Assembly (NCBI RefSeq): GCF_014196225.1
Contig: NZ_JACIDI010000013.1
Location: 1 to 64,000 of the forward strand
Reading direction: 5' to 3'
Length of the DNA: 64,000 nt
From: Bacteroides pyogenes
GTDB lineage: Bacteria > Bacteroidota > Bacteroidia > Bacteroidales > Bacteroidaceae
Part shown: positions 16,941-25,478 of the stretch, piece by piece
Layout: each line of letters opens with the position of its first letter
How positions within the stretch are numbered: the first letter of the stretch is position 1
The notes under the pieces: generated by a model
Database searches by the model: none
Told to the model about the DNA's origin: nothing
The model's input: only the letters and a program-made list of their open reading frames with translations
Made by a program: the position numbers and the translations under genes

Positions 16941-17862
16941 AATTATCCTCTATATACTTTTGTTCTTCAGGAGATAAGTTGTATAGATCAAAAATCTTAC
17001 AACTTATTTCTTTTTCATTATTTATCTCCTTGCAATAAAGTAGTTTCTTAAGAGCTTTTTCAAACTCTAAATTTTGTTCAGCAGTTATTATTGGAATTTT
17101 TATAGGATCAACTGCTTGTACACTTATAAGTAAATCACCAGTTCCAGTTTTAGGTGCATCTTTAAGAAGATAATGACCCATGGGGGAATTTAATACGCAG
17201 CATATAAATTCAATGTTGTTACCTGTCGCAAAACAGGTGCTGTCAAGACCTAATGCTTTATTATTGTCATAACAAAATCGAAGGATAGAACCGACTCTTT
17301 TCCATACAATTTTTGGCTTATTAAAATCCTCCCAATACTTTGCGCCCCATCTTTGCATAGCATACCATTCATAGCGGATACCTGTTTCAGCTTTATTGCG
17401 CTTTGATAATGGTTCTTTATACTGCAGCATATGTAAATACACAGCTGGATATTGTTCTTGGAATGCTTGTTCAGCTTTGTCCGATGCACCTTGAATGGAT
17501 TCGTCAAACTGGTACGGGAAATGCCATGGAATGTAAATCAGCCACAGATTGGCCCATTCATATCCATATCTCTTGATGTCCCTGCCACGAAGAATCGGTC
17601 GTATAAGTTCAGCTGTTCTTGCATGCTCTTCTTCCGTTAGACAGTTTGCTAATATTTCATTACGCTTTTCTGTATTTATGATAAAAGCGTCATTGAAGCC
17701 TGTCTTTATACCATAGTTGATTTGAATGTCCCAATCCTTGAGTGGAGTACCTACTGCCTCTATCTTCTGTTTAATGATCTGTTCTATGGGAGACAATATC
17801 ACCCATGAGTCAGAGCAAGTAAAATCACACTCCACACCCTGTTGCTGTACAAAAACGCTCAT
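16933..17862 (-). CDS. Silent alternative specificity cassette of the methyltransferase (309 aa)
   Basis: Residues 1-105 are nearly identical to methyltransferase residues 774-878 (for example SVFVQQQGVECDF and GIKTGFNDAF). The remaining ~200 residues differ but keep the same plan, including WEDFNKPKI and a final FDLYNL(S/T)xEE. It has no SAM-binding or NPPY motif, so it cannot methylate alone. It begins with an ATG that overlaps the invertase stop codon (TAATG), so it could be translated as a free specificity subunit. The A of that ATG lies just outside the inverted arm, so whichever cassette is in this position receives a start codon. It ends 8 bp inside the methyltransferase 3' end. Confidence 0.88.
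   Translation of the reverse strand: MSVFVQQQGVECDFTCSDSWVILSPIEQIIKQKIEAVGTPLKDWDIQINYGIKTGFNDAFIINTEKRNEILANCLTEEEHARTAELIRPILRGRDIKRYGYEWANLWLIYIPWHFPYQFDESIQGASDKAEQAFQEQYPAVYLHMLQYKEPLSKRNKAETGIRYEWYAMQRWGAKYWEDFNKPKIVWKRVGSILRFCYDNNKALGLDSTCFATGNNIEFICCVLNSPMGHYLLKDAPKTGTGDLLISVQAVDPIKIPIITAEQNLEFEKALKKLLYCKEINNEKEISCKIFDLYNLSPEEQKYIEDNFS
17548..17861 (-). repeat. Right arm of the invertible segment
   Basis: Inverted partner of 16024-16337; same length, no gaps. It encodes the first ~105 residues of the silent cassette. Confidence 0.92.
17841..17856. promoter_or_regulatory. Candidate invertase crossover site, right
   Basis: Inverted copy of the imperfect palindrome at 16029-16044, 5 bp inside the right arm. 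Confidence 0.35.
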
Positions 17863-18470
17863 TATTGTGCAGCAATAAAAGTCTTGATGAACCGAGATAA
17901 TGTATTTCTATCAACTTTGCATATCTTGGCGATTTTACGTTGAGAAACTTCGGCTTTCAGTAATTCTTCTATAAGCACACATTTTTCATGTAGCTTGTAT
18001 TTTTCAGGAGAACTCTTCTTTCCTCTGGGGCGACCTAATACAACTCCGTCCGCCTTCTTACGAGCCAGTGCTTCCTTTGTCCTTTGACTAATAAGATTAC
18101 GCTCAATCTCTGCAGATAGTCCAAAAGCAAAAGCGAGTACTTTACTTTGGATATCATCACCAAGTCGATAATTATCTTTTATAGTCCATACACGACATTC
18201 TTTGGTCATGCAAATATTTAATATTTCCATAATCATAAATAGATTTCTACCCAAACGTGATAGTTCTGCACAAATAATAAGATCGTCTTTTTGAATCTGT
18301 TCCAAAAGTCTGCCCAACTCACGTTTATTATATGATTTCATACCACTAATGGTTTCCTCTATCCAACCATCAATTACAAGGTTATTGCGTTCACAAAAAT
18401 TATTAATTTCAAAACGCTGATTCTCTACTGTCTGTTTATCACTGCTGACTCTAATATATCCGTAAATCAT
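17862..18470 (-). CDS. Serine recombinase / DNA invertase, Mpi-like
   Basis: The protein has 202 residues, the usual length of small invertases. The N-terminal YGYIRVSSDKQ holds the catalytic Ser; ELSRLGRN and the later EIERNLISQRTKEAL complete the resolvase/invertase catalytic core and E-helix. After GRPRG comes a C-terminal helix-turn-helix (SQRKIAKICKVDRNTLSRFI). The closest known type is the Bacteroides invertase family of Mpi, which flips capsule promoters. Its stop codon touches the right arm of the invertible segment, so it very probably flips the methyltransferase ends. All key motifs are intact. It could also act on sites elsewhere in the genome. Confidence 0.92.
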   Translation of the reverse strand: MIYGYIRVSSDKQTVENQRFEINNFCERNNLVIDGWIEETISGMKSYNKRELGRLLEQIQKDDLIICAELSRLGRNLFMIMEILNICMTKECRVWTIKDNYRLGDDIQSKVLAFAFGLSAEIERNLISQRTKEALARKKADGVVLGRPRGKKSSPEKYKLHEKCVLIEELLKAEVSQRKIAKICKVDRNTLSRFIKTFIAAQ

Positions 18471-18598
18471 AATTCTTAAATTATTATTGTTTATACCTTA
18501 TGAAATATCTCATGGTCATAAGAAAATCCTTTTAGATATTCAATAAGAATATAAAAGGATAAATTCTTAATAAGCAGTGATTTTACACACGATAGATG

Positions 18599-19246
18599 CT
18601 ATTTCTTTGTTGTGAGTTCCTCCATTCTTTGTAATATGAATCCAGACTGCTCTTTCACCGCTCGATACATCGAATAATACGCAAAGCTCTCTTCTTTATA
18701 CTTCATGCTACTAGCAGAAGCAACAACAGCCCACGTAACAATAGCAACAATAAATACCATGACATATCGAAGTTTTATATGATAGCCATATATAAACAAC
18801 CCACTGATACTAGATGGAATAACGGTTACAGGACTTTTCAATTCATTGATTTTTTCCAATATCTCATCCTGCCGTTTCAATATACATCGGGTATTAGTTT
18901 CGATAGTCATACGATTCTGATTGTAATCGCAAACGTGCCGATAAAGATATTCAAGAAGTCTGGACTTCTGCTTGAATAAATCAATGAGTTTTGGAAACCA
19001 TAGCGAAAACGGCAATGTGTTAGGCTGCTGTTGCCAGATATGTTTCTTGATCACAGACAAGGCTTCATTCCAGCAAGTACAGAAACTTTTGGCAATTCCA
19101 GTATAAATGGCCTTTTCATTGGAATCCGCTTTTACAGATTGTTCCACTTTAGGAACAGTGGTATTCTGTTTTTTAATACACTCTTTCAGTTCGTTGATAC
19201 TTTGGCGCAAATTCGCAAGATTTGCAGCTACTACATCTTCTTTCAT
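18599..19246 (-). CDS. Mobilisation-associated membrane-anchored protein
   Basis: The protein has 215 residues: an N-terminal coiled-coil-like stretch (NLANLRQSINELKECIKK), a middle helical part with FSLWFPKLIDLFKQKSRLLEYL, and one strong membrane segment (residues ~163-185, YVMVFIVAIVTWAVVASA) near the C-terminus. It begins within the stop codon of the relaxase reading frame (TAATG), so it is coupled to it. Bacteroides mobilizable elements often have such a protein after the relaxase, possibly linking the relaxosome to a helper secretion system. I recognise no named domain. Confidence 0.6.
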   Translation of the reverse strand: MKEDVVAANLANLRQSINELKECIKKQNTTVPKVEQSVKADSNEKAIYTGIAKSFCTCWNEALSVIKKHIWQQQPNTLPFSLWFPKLIDLFKQKSRLLEYLYRHVCDYNQNRMTIETNTRCILKRQDEILEKINELKSPVTVIPSSISGLFIYGYHIKLRYVMVFIVAIVTWAVVASASSMKYKEESFAYYSMYRAVKEQSGFILQRMEELTTKK

Positions 19247-20147
19247 TATCTTCTACGTTTTGAGGTTTTATAAAAAGGTTCGTTTCTTTCGTTGTCTCTG
19301 TTTTTATCGTTTCGCCATCCTTGTTCATTGTTGTTTCCTCCACCTCCACTGGGAGTTATGGCTTGATGGGGTTGAATAATCAGTTCCGCTACCACATTAC
19401 CCAATGTAGCACAAAGGCTGTTAAAACTCAAATCACGGTCAAGTTTAGAACCAGCCATGTGCTATACTCATCCTGACAGAATGATATACCACGAATTTTA
19501 TCAGCATTCTCAGCGTGATTAAAACGCATATCTATACCCAAGCCTTTGAGAATGCTAAAAAAGTCATTCCACGAATGAGAATTTGCTCGTGCATCAAGCA
19601 CAGAGGAACGAAGATTATACTTCCGTAGTTGATGAGGACGCAAACGGCTCTTATTTCTGGCTTTGCTATTTTTAGGGGCAAAGTAAAGTCCATACTCTTT
19701 AGTCAAAGCACGACAGATTTTTGCATTGCGTATTCTTTCATTGCTGTCAGAAATGAGATTGCCTTCATTGTCTATCCGATTGAATACCAAATGACAATGA
19801 GGATGTTTCGTGTCGTGATGCCGAGCTATGATATATTGAGTATTGCGAATCCTCATTTGTTCCATCCATTTCTTGGCAATCTCCACCATAAGTGCATTCC
19901 CTTCTTCATTATCAGGGAAATGGTTAATATCTTGCGAAGAGAAAGCAAGTGATACGTGCTTCACAGGACTCTTTACTTTCAGGCGTATGGACGCTTGAAG
20001 GCAAAAAGAATCGGCAATCAACTTATTGCTAATGGCACATACTCCTTCGTGCGCTAAAAGTGTAGCGCATTTCTTCTTGTTCTTTTGGTCGTTGGCATAG
20101 TTTACAATACCTCCGAAATCAACTCTTGTTTTAATCTTCGCTATCAT
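19246..20147 (-). pseudogene. Relaxase (MobA/VirD2 type) split by a 2-bp insertion
   Basis: The first 230 or so residues have the relaxase core: an N-terminal IVNYANDQKN segment and the three-His motif HHDTKHPHCHLVFNRID (around residues 125-141). After CQDEYS the frame runs out in TWLVLNLTVI. The expected continuation, AGSKLDRDLSFNSLCATLGN..., is in another frame starting at 19458. The sequence at 19458-19461 (TGTG, complement CACA) looks like a duplicated dinucleotide; removing one copy restores a single frame of about 300 residues. Upstream, it overlaps the MobC-like gene by 17 bp. The catalytic domain is intact, so a shortened protein might still nick DNA. A sequencing error is an alternative. 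Confidence 0.8.
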
Positions 20148-20505
20148 GACAGGTATTCTTTACTTGGGTGATAATTCTACTAACTTCCGAGACAATCGAA
20201 AAACACTGTTGTTTGACTGTTTCCAATCCATAGATGTGCATCTGATGGGCAATCTGATTGACGTTATTGGCGATACCGGAAAGGTCACGAATTGCCGATA
20301 CCATTTCCGGACTGATGCGTTGACAGACTTGACAATCCATTGCAGCCTGATGGCAAAATTCATTGACAGACAATCCTGCCTGTTCCGCTTTGGATTGGAT
20401 ATAAATGTAGTCGTTCTCGGTAAACATTACCCGAAAACATTTGGTACGTTTCTGATAGCTCGCCAACTTTGGGCGGCCACCAAGTTTCTTTTCCTTTATA
20501 CTCAT
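20131..20505 (-). CDS. mobC: MobC-like relaxosome accessory protein
   Basis: The protein has 124 residues. A basic N-terminus is followed by a ribbon-helix-helix-like segment (KCFRVMFTENDYIYIQSKAEQAGLSVNEF). The C-terminal signature (RDLSGIANNVNQIAHQMHIYG) is typical of the bacterial mobilisation protein MobC family. MobC helps the relaxase bind and open oriT. The gene overlaps the relaxase start by 17 bp. The origin of transfer is probably nearby; the 95 bp upstream (20506-20600) is a candidate. Confidence 0.85.
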   Translation of the reverse strand: MSIKEKKLGGRPKLASYQKRTKCFRVMFTENDYIYIQSKAEQAGLSVNEFCHQAAMDCQVCQRISPEMVSAIRDLSGIANNVNQIAHQMHIYGLETVKQQCFSIVSEVSRIITQVKNTCHDSED

Positions 20506-20600
20506 ATTGATTTTCGATATTGATTAATTGCTTTTTTGAGAGTGGCAGTTCTATCGCTTGCCGCATAGGTTTTAGTGGCACTAAAACACAAACTTGCCAC

Positions 20601-22367
20601 TCAAAAAATCTTCCTATATTTCCCCTGCTCTATCCGGCATAGCTTGCCATCTTTAATAAAGGCTTCTATCCACTTGTTTGCCGTACTTCCATTCTCACTC
20701 AAAGTTAAAACCGCCGCATCATAATCTTTCTTTGTAAAAGTGTCAGGCAACATATTATAAAGAGTGTTCCTTCGTGCATAAACGCCCGTCTCTTGCGAAG
20801 CGGTATTGAATCGCTTAGACTGATTTCCCGACAAATTCTGATAAATGAATACGGCATGATAAAGCAGGGTGTCGCAAATACTCATAGCTATGGAATAGTC
20901 AAACTTATGGCAAACCAATTGTACAGTCTCGTCAGAAGAAGATTTGTGAATCACATTATCCAAATGTCGGACAGCAGTCAACACCATCATTATACGATAA
21001 GCAATCAGTCCCATCCGTCTGACTACTCCTTGCATCTTGTTATCCACTTCGTCACAACATTCCTCATTCACCCTACTGAGATATTCAATAAAGTGTTCCT
21101 GTAAATCAGAGGGAAGAGAAAAGGAATAATTACCCTGTCGTACAAAATTCTCATGTAAATGGCAGAATTTATCTCCCAACAGTTTGAACATGGCATTCTT
21201 GGATTGGGAAATGTCGCTTGTGGCAAACACATTTCTTATACCTCGTTTGAAGTGGATAATATAGAAACAAAAGCGACTCATCAATCCGTTCTCTGCATCA
21301 GGTATCAATCTTCTTACCTGTTCTGGAGTTCCAGCCAAAGCTACCGAAACTCTCGGATTAGCTACTTCGCAATACTCCCTGTCCTTGCGCCGACTCAAAC
21401 TTACCAGCTCGTGGTGAAACGCCTTTCGCAACACATCGGAATAGTTACCATAGTCAGACTTCAAAGTCTGGCTTAACGTGTCACCTTCCGATTCAAACAA
21501 CAGCCCGATTCCGTCATTATCCCCCAATATCTTCAAGAAAGAACTTGCGCTACTATTGGCAGGAATGACGAGCATACGCATGGGCGGTTCTGTTGGCATA
21601 GTCATTCCTTCAGTTTTCTTACCTTTGATATAAGTGCTCATCGCTTCTTTGTATTCCTGTTCCATCCGCTTTGAAAGTTCATGCAAATTACGGTTAATGG
21701 GGGCTACCAATTCCCGGCATAAGGTCAATGCTCCTTTTCCCATACCTGCATCTGCCACAACGAACAGATATAGATTCGGATAAACAATACGTTCATCGTA
21801 CACACCACAAACATTATGAAAGCATACCGACAAACACACAATAGCCCCAATCAGTATCGTATCACGGTCATCTGTTGAAATGGAATTATTGACAACCTCA
21901 TTTAGAAAAGGAGGAAGATGCTCAAACACACATTCAGGAAATACAGGAAGTTCTTCTTCTGATTTTATCCATTTACCCGTTTTACCATTTTGGATATTTG
22001 GTAAAATGGATAAATGCTCTTTACTGAACGAAGCCAATGAGATTCCGGCCTGATTTGCCAAATGGAAAAAAGAACGGATAGTAATGCCTTGCCCTTTGGA
22101 GTGCAGACAATGCGTATATTGTTTATCCGTTTCTTCCCTTTGATAGGTAGGGTAAAACCTGCTGATGCGGTGATAATACTCCCGTCCGTTCTCTCCCAAT
22201 CCATCCACAAGTGCAAAGCCCAACTCCACCCAATCTTTATAATGAGGGGCTATATCAATGGCACGCCGTTCTATCTCCCGAGCAACACATTCCACATCTT
22301 CCTCCACCTTAATTATATATAGGGGAAATACTTGGCGTATGTATTTGCTGTATTTCAGAAGGGACAT
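20601..22367 (-). CDS. DUF3987 helicase/primase-type replication protein with PriCT-2-like N-terminus
   Basis: The protein has 588 residues. The N-terminal ~110 residues resemble a PriCT-2 domain (HYKDWVELGFALVDGLGENGREYYHRIS). The DUF3987 body has an ATP-binding loop VVADAGMGKGAL (around residues 208-219), FESEGDTLSQTLKSDYGNYSDVLRKAFHH and VSVALAGTPEQVRRL. The C-terminus resembles a small winged helix. These proteins serve in element replication after transfer. The gene overlaps the upstream BT4734/BF3469-type gene by 13 bp, a pairing seen widely in Bacteroides elements. Fully intact. Confidence 0.8.
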   Translation of the reverse strand: MSLLKYSKYIRQVFPLYIIKVEEDVECVAREIERRAIDIAPHYKDWVELGFALVDGLGENGREYYHRISRFYPTYQREETDKQYTHCLHSKGQGITIRSFFHLANQAGISLASFSKEHLSILPNIQNGKTGKWIKSEEELPVFPECVFEHLPPFLNEVVNNSISTDDRDTILIGAIVCLSVCFHNVCGVYDERIVYPNLYLFVVADAGMGKGALTLCRELVAPINRNLHELSKRMEQEYKEAMSTYIKGKKTEGMTMPTEPPMRMLVIPANSSASSFLKILGDNDGIGLLFESEGDTLSQTLKSDYGNYSDVLRKAFHHELVSLSRRKDREYCEVANPRVSVALAGTPEQVRRLIPDAENGLMSRFCFYIIHFKRGIRNVFATSDISQSKNAMFKLLGDKFCHLHENFVRQGNYSFSLPSDLQEHFIEYLSRVNEECCDEVDNKMQGVVRRMGLIAYRIMMVLTAVRHLDNVIHKSSSDETVQLVCHKFDYSIAMSICDTLLYHAVFIYQNLSGNQSKRFNTASQETGVYARRNTLYNMLPDTFTKKDYDAAVLTLSENGSTANKWIEAFIKDGKLCRIEQGKYRKIF

Positions 22368-22954
22368 TCTCCCAATCTTGGGCAGAAAAGATTTTCTTCG
22401 ACATCATCTTTGTATTTATGGTTAATATATGCTTGTGGGTCGTAGGGTAAGAAGCATGAACGAGCCACATCACTGCCGGACATATCCACTAATGGCAAAC
22501 CTGTTGCTTTGATGCAGTTAGCAACAGCCTTGAAGTACCGAGAATGTTCCCAGCCTTTCAAGTCAACAGGTATTATCCACTTCAATCCATTACCGGATGG
22601 ACTGACAAATAACAGTTCCGTATCAAAATACTCATGGTTGAGTAATTGTCGCTTTAACTCCTCAATATTCTCCACATGATCGAAATCCAAACACATCAAT
22701 CCTGAGTGCATTATCAGTTCCTTCTCATTACGCTTGCGAAATAATCCCGAAAAGGTACAATAGTCAAAATGGGTGGCCTTGTACTTTTTGGCTTCGGGAT
22801 AAGACTGCATCTGCCGCAGGTTTTCGGTTTGTGGTTGGGCATAATGCCCGATGATATAACGATACACATCCACAATACCTACCGCCCTTATCGGTTCGAT
22901 GTTTTGAATGGGCTTGCGAAAGAATGAAAAACAATAGTCTATCGTTTCCATCAT
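22355..22954 (-). CDS. BT4734/BF3469 family protein (VirE N-terminal domain, primase-like)
   Basis: The protein has 199 residues. The core has the TFSGLFRKRNEKELIMHSGLMCLDFDHV block and the LFVSPSGNGLKWIIPVD block typical of this family (a primase-polymerase-like fold). It ends with SGSDVARSCFLPYDP. The start ATG overlaps the stop of the upstream HTH gene (ATGA), and its 3' end overlaps the DUF3987 gene. The probable role is priming or regulating element replication with the DUF3987 protein. Confidence 0.85.
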   Translation of the reverse strand: MMETIDYCFSFFRKPIQNIEPIRAVGIVDVYRYIIGHYAQPQTENLRQMQSYPEAKKYKATHFDYCTFSGLFRKRNEKELIMHSGLMCLDFDHVENIEELKRQLLNHEYFDTELLFVSPSGNGLKWIIPVDLKGWEHSRYFKAVANCIKATGLPLVDMSGSDVARSCFLPYDPQAYINHKYKDDVEENLFCPRLGECPF

Positions 22955-23302
22955 CTGATAATCTTTTTAGATTCGACAAATCGTTTGGCTTCTTCCATTA
23001 AGTCATCTTGTGTCTTATGCGATTTGTTCTTCAGCCAATCGTCAATTTCCGATTGCAAGAAAGCCAATGCCTTATTTATTTTATGTACGGGAATCTGTTT
23101 GGTTGATACCCATCCATAAACCGTTTGCTTGGCTGGATGTGATGGAAGATAAGCGCAAAGCGTCTATATCCATCCACTTAGGTGAGCTACTTGCCTGCTT
23201 ATGCTGCAAGGCATTTACTTTAGATTGCAGTGCTTCTACGGACTCAATCAGGTAAGACAACGCATTCGGCATTTCCTCCAATGAATTTACTTTATAAGCC
23301 AT
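22951..23302 (-). pseudogene. Helix-turn-helix (excisionase-like) protein gene with a frameshift
   Basis: The frame opens with MAYKVNSLEEMPNALSYLIESV and reaches KWMDIDALR. It then goes out of frame around 23150-23160. In the next frame a normal continuation appears (YLPSHPAKQTVYGWV, then KQIPVHKINKALAF) through to KKIIR and a TGA at 22951-22953. One base too many, or two too few, explains this. The intact protein would be ~116 residues with an HTH_17-type domain, a common regulator ahead of BT4734-type genes. A -7 element lies upstream at 23330-23337. Confidence 0.75.
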
Positions 23303-23329
23303 TTTTTCTTCGTATTAAAGTTTATGCCG

Positions 23330-23337
23330 CAAAAGTA
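23330..23337 (-). promoter_or_regulatory. -7 element (TACTTTTG) of the mobilisation/replication operon
   Basis: The complement of 23330-23337 is TACTTTTG, 28 bp before the HTH gene start. It would drive the HTH, BT4734-type and DUF3987 genes. Confidence 0.5.
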
Positions 23338-23514
23338 TAGGGATGCTTATAGGTGCTAAATAGGTGCTTGACCGCCACCAATCAACCGCTCATTTACCAC
23401 TGACAGATTTAAGTTTCATTAATACGAGAATTTATTGGAAGCCATAATAAAAGGAGAATAAACCACTATTGGGACTAACACATTCCTTACCGAAAGCCTC
23501 AATACTACAAAATC

Positions 23515-23611
23515 CCCCTCAAAAAGCCGATGCTTCATGAGGGGTAAACGGTGGTAAATACATGATAGGTATCACATAAGTCGTTGGTGCTCAGAGGTGG
23601 GAGCCTCCACC
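23515..23611. other. Hairpin-rich intergenic segment, possible oriT or recombination-control site
   Basis: Between the HTH gene and the integrase 3' end (23303-23616) there is no gene. Two hairpins stand out: CCCCTC (23515-23520) with GAGGGG (23539-23544), and GGTGG (23596-23600) with CCACC (23607-23611). The second lies just after the integrase stop codon and could be its terminator. Confidence 0.3.
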
Positions 23612-23616
23612 ACAAC

Positions 23617-24878
23617 CTATAAATCCAAATTGTCTATATGCAGCGTATTGGCGGCTTTCTCTTTTTGTTCGTTTACGATGTGCGTATAAATCTGCGTGGT
23701 TTTGACATTAGTATGTCCCATCAAAGACTTGATGGTGTATATGTCAACGCCATTTTCCAGCAACAGCGAAGCGTAGCTATGACGGGCACAATGGAAGGTG
23801 ATGTGCTTCTTGATACCGGATGCTTCTATCCAGACTTTCAACGGGCGAGAAATCCAAGAGGCATCAGTCAATCCTTCAAAAACAAGTGCTTCATCATCGT
23901 CTGGACGTATGCCGCATAGTTGAAGTGCCTGTTGAATGACTGGCTTTAATCGGGCCTTTTTGTCTTTTGCTGAATTACGACTGCTTGCCATGTACCCTTG
24001 CTTGTTTGCTGAATTTGTTTCCATTTCAAAGTTTGAATATCACTATGCCGCAATCCAGTGAGAATAGAAAAGAAGAACGCACGTTTCAAAACATCATCCT
24101 TGCACGGCGTATCAACCAACATTTGCACTTCATTCATGGTAAGCGCAACACGAGGTTTCTCAATGTTTGTTATTCCCTTTACTTTCGCGCTTATATCAAC
24201 GGTCAGATATTCATCAATGAATGCCTGTTTCAATCCGGCTTTGAGTATAGAGAAATAAGTCGATGCCGTGTTTTGTGAGATAGTACCTTTCTTATTCCCT
24301 CCCATTGGAGCACGGAGAAGGAACATCTTTATATCTTCAAGCAGTTTTACGGAAATCGCCTTGAATGGAATTGGTTGCCCTTGTGAATACATTTTCAATA
24401 ATTCGCCTACACGCCTCCAGTTGACTATTATCGAATCGGAACTATTAGGATGACGTGTGCTTATAATACGATTGAAATACTTGATAAAATCCTGTTCGCT
24501 CCGCTCATTCTGTGCAGCGATTTCGTTTTCCTTATCAGTGTAAAGGATGGCACTATCGTATTCATGCTGTCGTAGCTTCCGCACATTGTCGGCATAAATA
24601 CAAGCCTCTTGGTCTATCGTTGAACGACATTGGATAATTCCATTCAAATCACGTTTAGGCTTATAGTTGAATGTTCCATCCGGTAAGATACGTGCTATGG
24701 ACGATTTGTCCCAAATGGGTGTGGATATAGTCCGGTTAATGGATTCCACCACACGGCTTGCCCGTTTAGAACCTCGCTTATAAACTGGGTATGACTCTAT
24801 AATCAGATACCACTCTTCTTTATAATTCGACCTTCTGAGCTTGACGGTCACTTTGGTATTAGGTAATGCTTTCTTCAT
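23617..24878 (-). pseudogene. int: Tyrosine integrase of the element, interrupted by a frameshift
   Basis: The first 308 residues hold the N-terminal Arm/SAM-like domains and the first catalytic Arg region (FFFSILTGLRHSDIQTLKW). After QQKTKRPD the frame stops at about 23946. In another frame the rest follows: KPVIQQALQLCGIRPDDDEA, HCARHSYASLLLENG (HxxR), LMGHTNVKTTQIYTH (His and catalytic Tyr), ending at 23617. The shift is near an A-rich/GGCCC stretch at about 23955-23965. A single indel repair would give ~415 residues, normal for Bacteroides integrases. It is coupled (ATGA) to the upstream zinc-ribbon/HTH gene. As read here, the element could not integrate or excise by itself; an assembly error is possible. 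Confidence 0.85.
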
Positions 24879-25420
24879 AACGACTTATATAATTTATCAA
24901 TTTCAGATTTGGGAACATAAACATAGTTACCGATTTGGCGTGTAGGAATAGAATGACGGCGTATGTGCTTAAATACACTGCTGTCATTGATATGGAACTT
25001 CTTTGCAATCTCTCCGATGGTGTAACAATCTTTGGGTTCAAAGGACAATGCTTCCTTTTTTCTCTTTCTACTCTCTACCTTTGTTTTGAAGTGTTCATCC
25101 ATATACTGCCGACTAAGGCATATCAGACGCTGACCAAAATTGTATGACGGTATCAAGCCTTGCCGTATCATACGATAAAGAACGTCTTTACTAATTCCGT
25201 AAATCAGCATAGCTTCCTTTACGGTTAGATACCCCTTGCAGGATGGTATTCGTCTAATCAGTGCTTGGCGTATCGCTTCTTTCTCTTTTGCGATTTGTCT
25301 TTTCTTATATGCTCTCTTGGAACAAGCAGGGCAACAATACTTCGACACTAATGTGGGAGGAGTAAAGATTTTACCACACTCCTCGCAACTTCTTTGAATG
25401 GTGTAATTTTCTCTTGGCAT
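24875..25420 (-). CDS. Zinc-ribbon protein with two MerR/excisionase-type HTH domains
   Basis: The protein has 181 residues. The N-terminus has a four-Cys zinc ribbon (CEECGKIF ... YCCPAC). Residues ~60-110 form one HTH_17 domain (LTVKEAMLIYGISKDVLYRMIRQGLIPS) and residues ~130-178 a second (YTIGEIAKKFHINDSSVFKHIRRHSIPT). Proteins like this precede integrases in many Bacteroides elements and may act as recombination directionality factors or regulators. It overlaps the integrase start by 4 bp and ends the element on the right. Confidence 0.8.
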   Translation of the reverse strand: MPRENYTIQRSCEECGKIFTPPTLVSKYCCPACSKRAYKKRQIAKEKEAIRQALIRRIPSCKGYLTVKEAMLIYGISKDVLYRMIRQGLIPSYNFGQRLICLSRQYMDEHFKTKVESRKRKKEALSFEPKDCYTIGEIAKKFHINDSSVFKHIRRHSIPTRQIGNYVYVPKSEIDKLYKSL

Positions 25421-25478
25421 ATTCTTCTCGTTTTAAATGGTTTATATCAATTTAAGTTGTACCTTATCGCCAAATAAG

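Larger units (their letters stand above)
16024..17861. other. Predicted invertible DNA segment switching methyltransferase specificity
   Basis: Two inverted arms enclose two alternative specificity ends facing each other tail to tail around 16937. Both arms are in the same codon phase (codon 2 of the silent frame equals codon 775 of the methyltransferase), so recombination anywhere in the arms gives an uninterrupted chimera. A serine invertase gene abuts the right arm. This is the architecture of shufflon-like specificity switching known for hsdS and pglX genes. Here it affects a type IIG-like enzyme next to a PLD-helicase. Confidence 0.88.

Noticed and set aside
8106..18470. Assignment as complete DISARM, BREX or type I restriction
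   Set aside because: No DUF1998 proteins, no PglZ or BrxC, no separate HsdR/HsdS; only the helicase-methylase pairing is shared.
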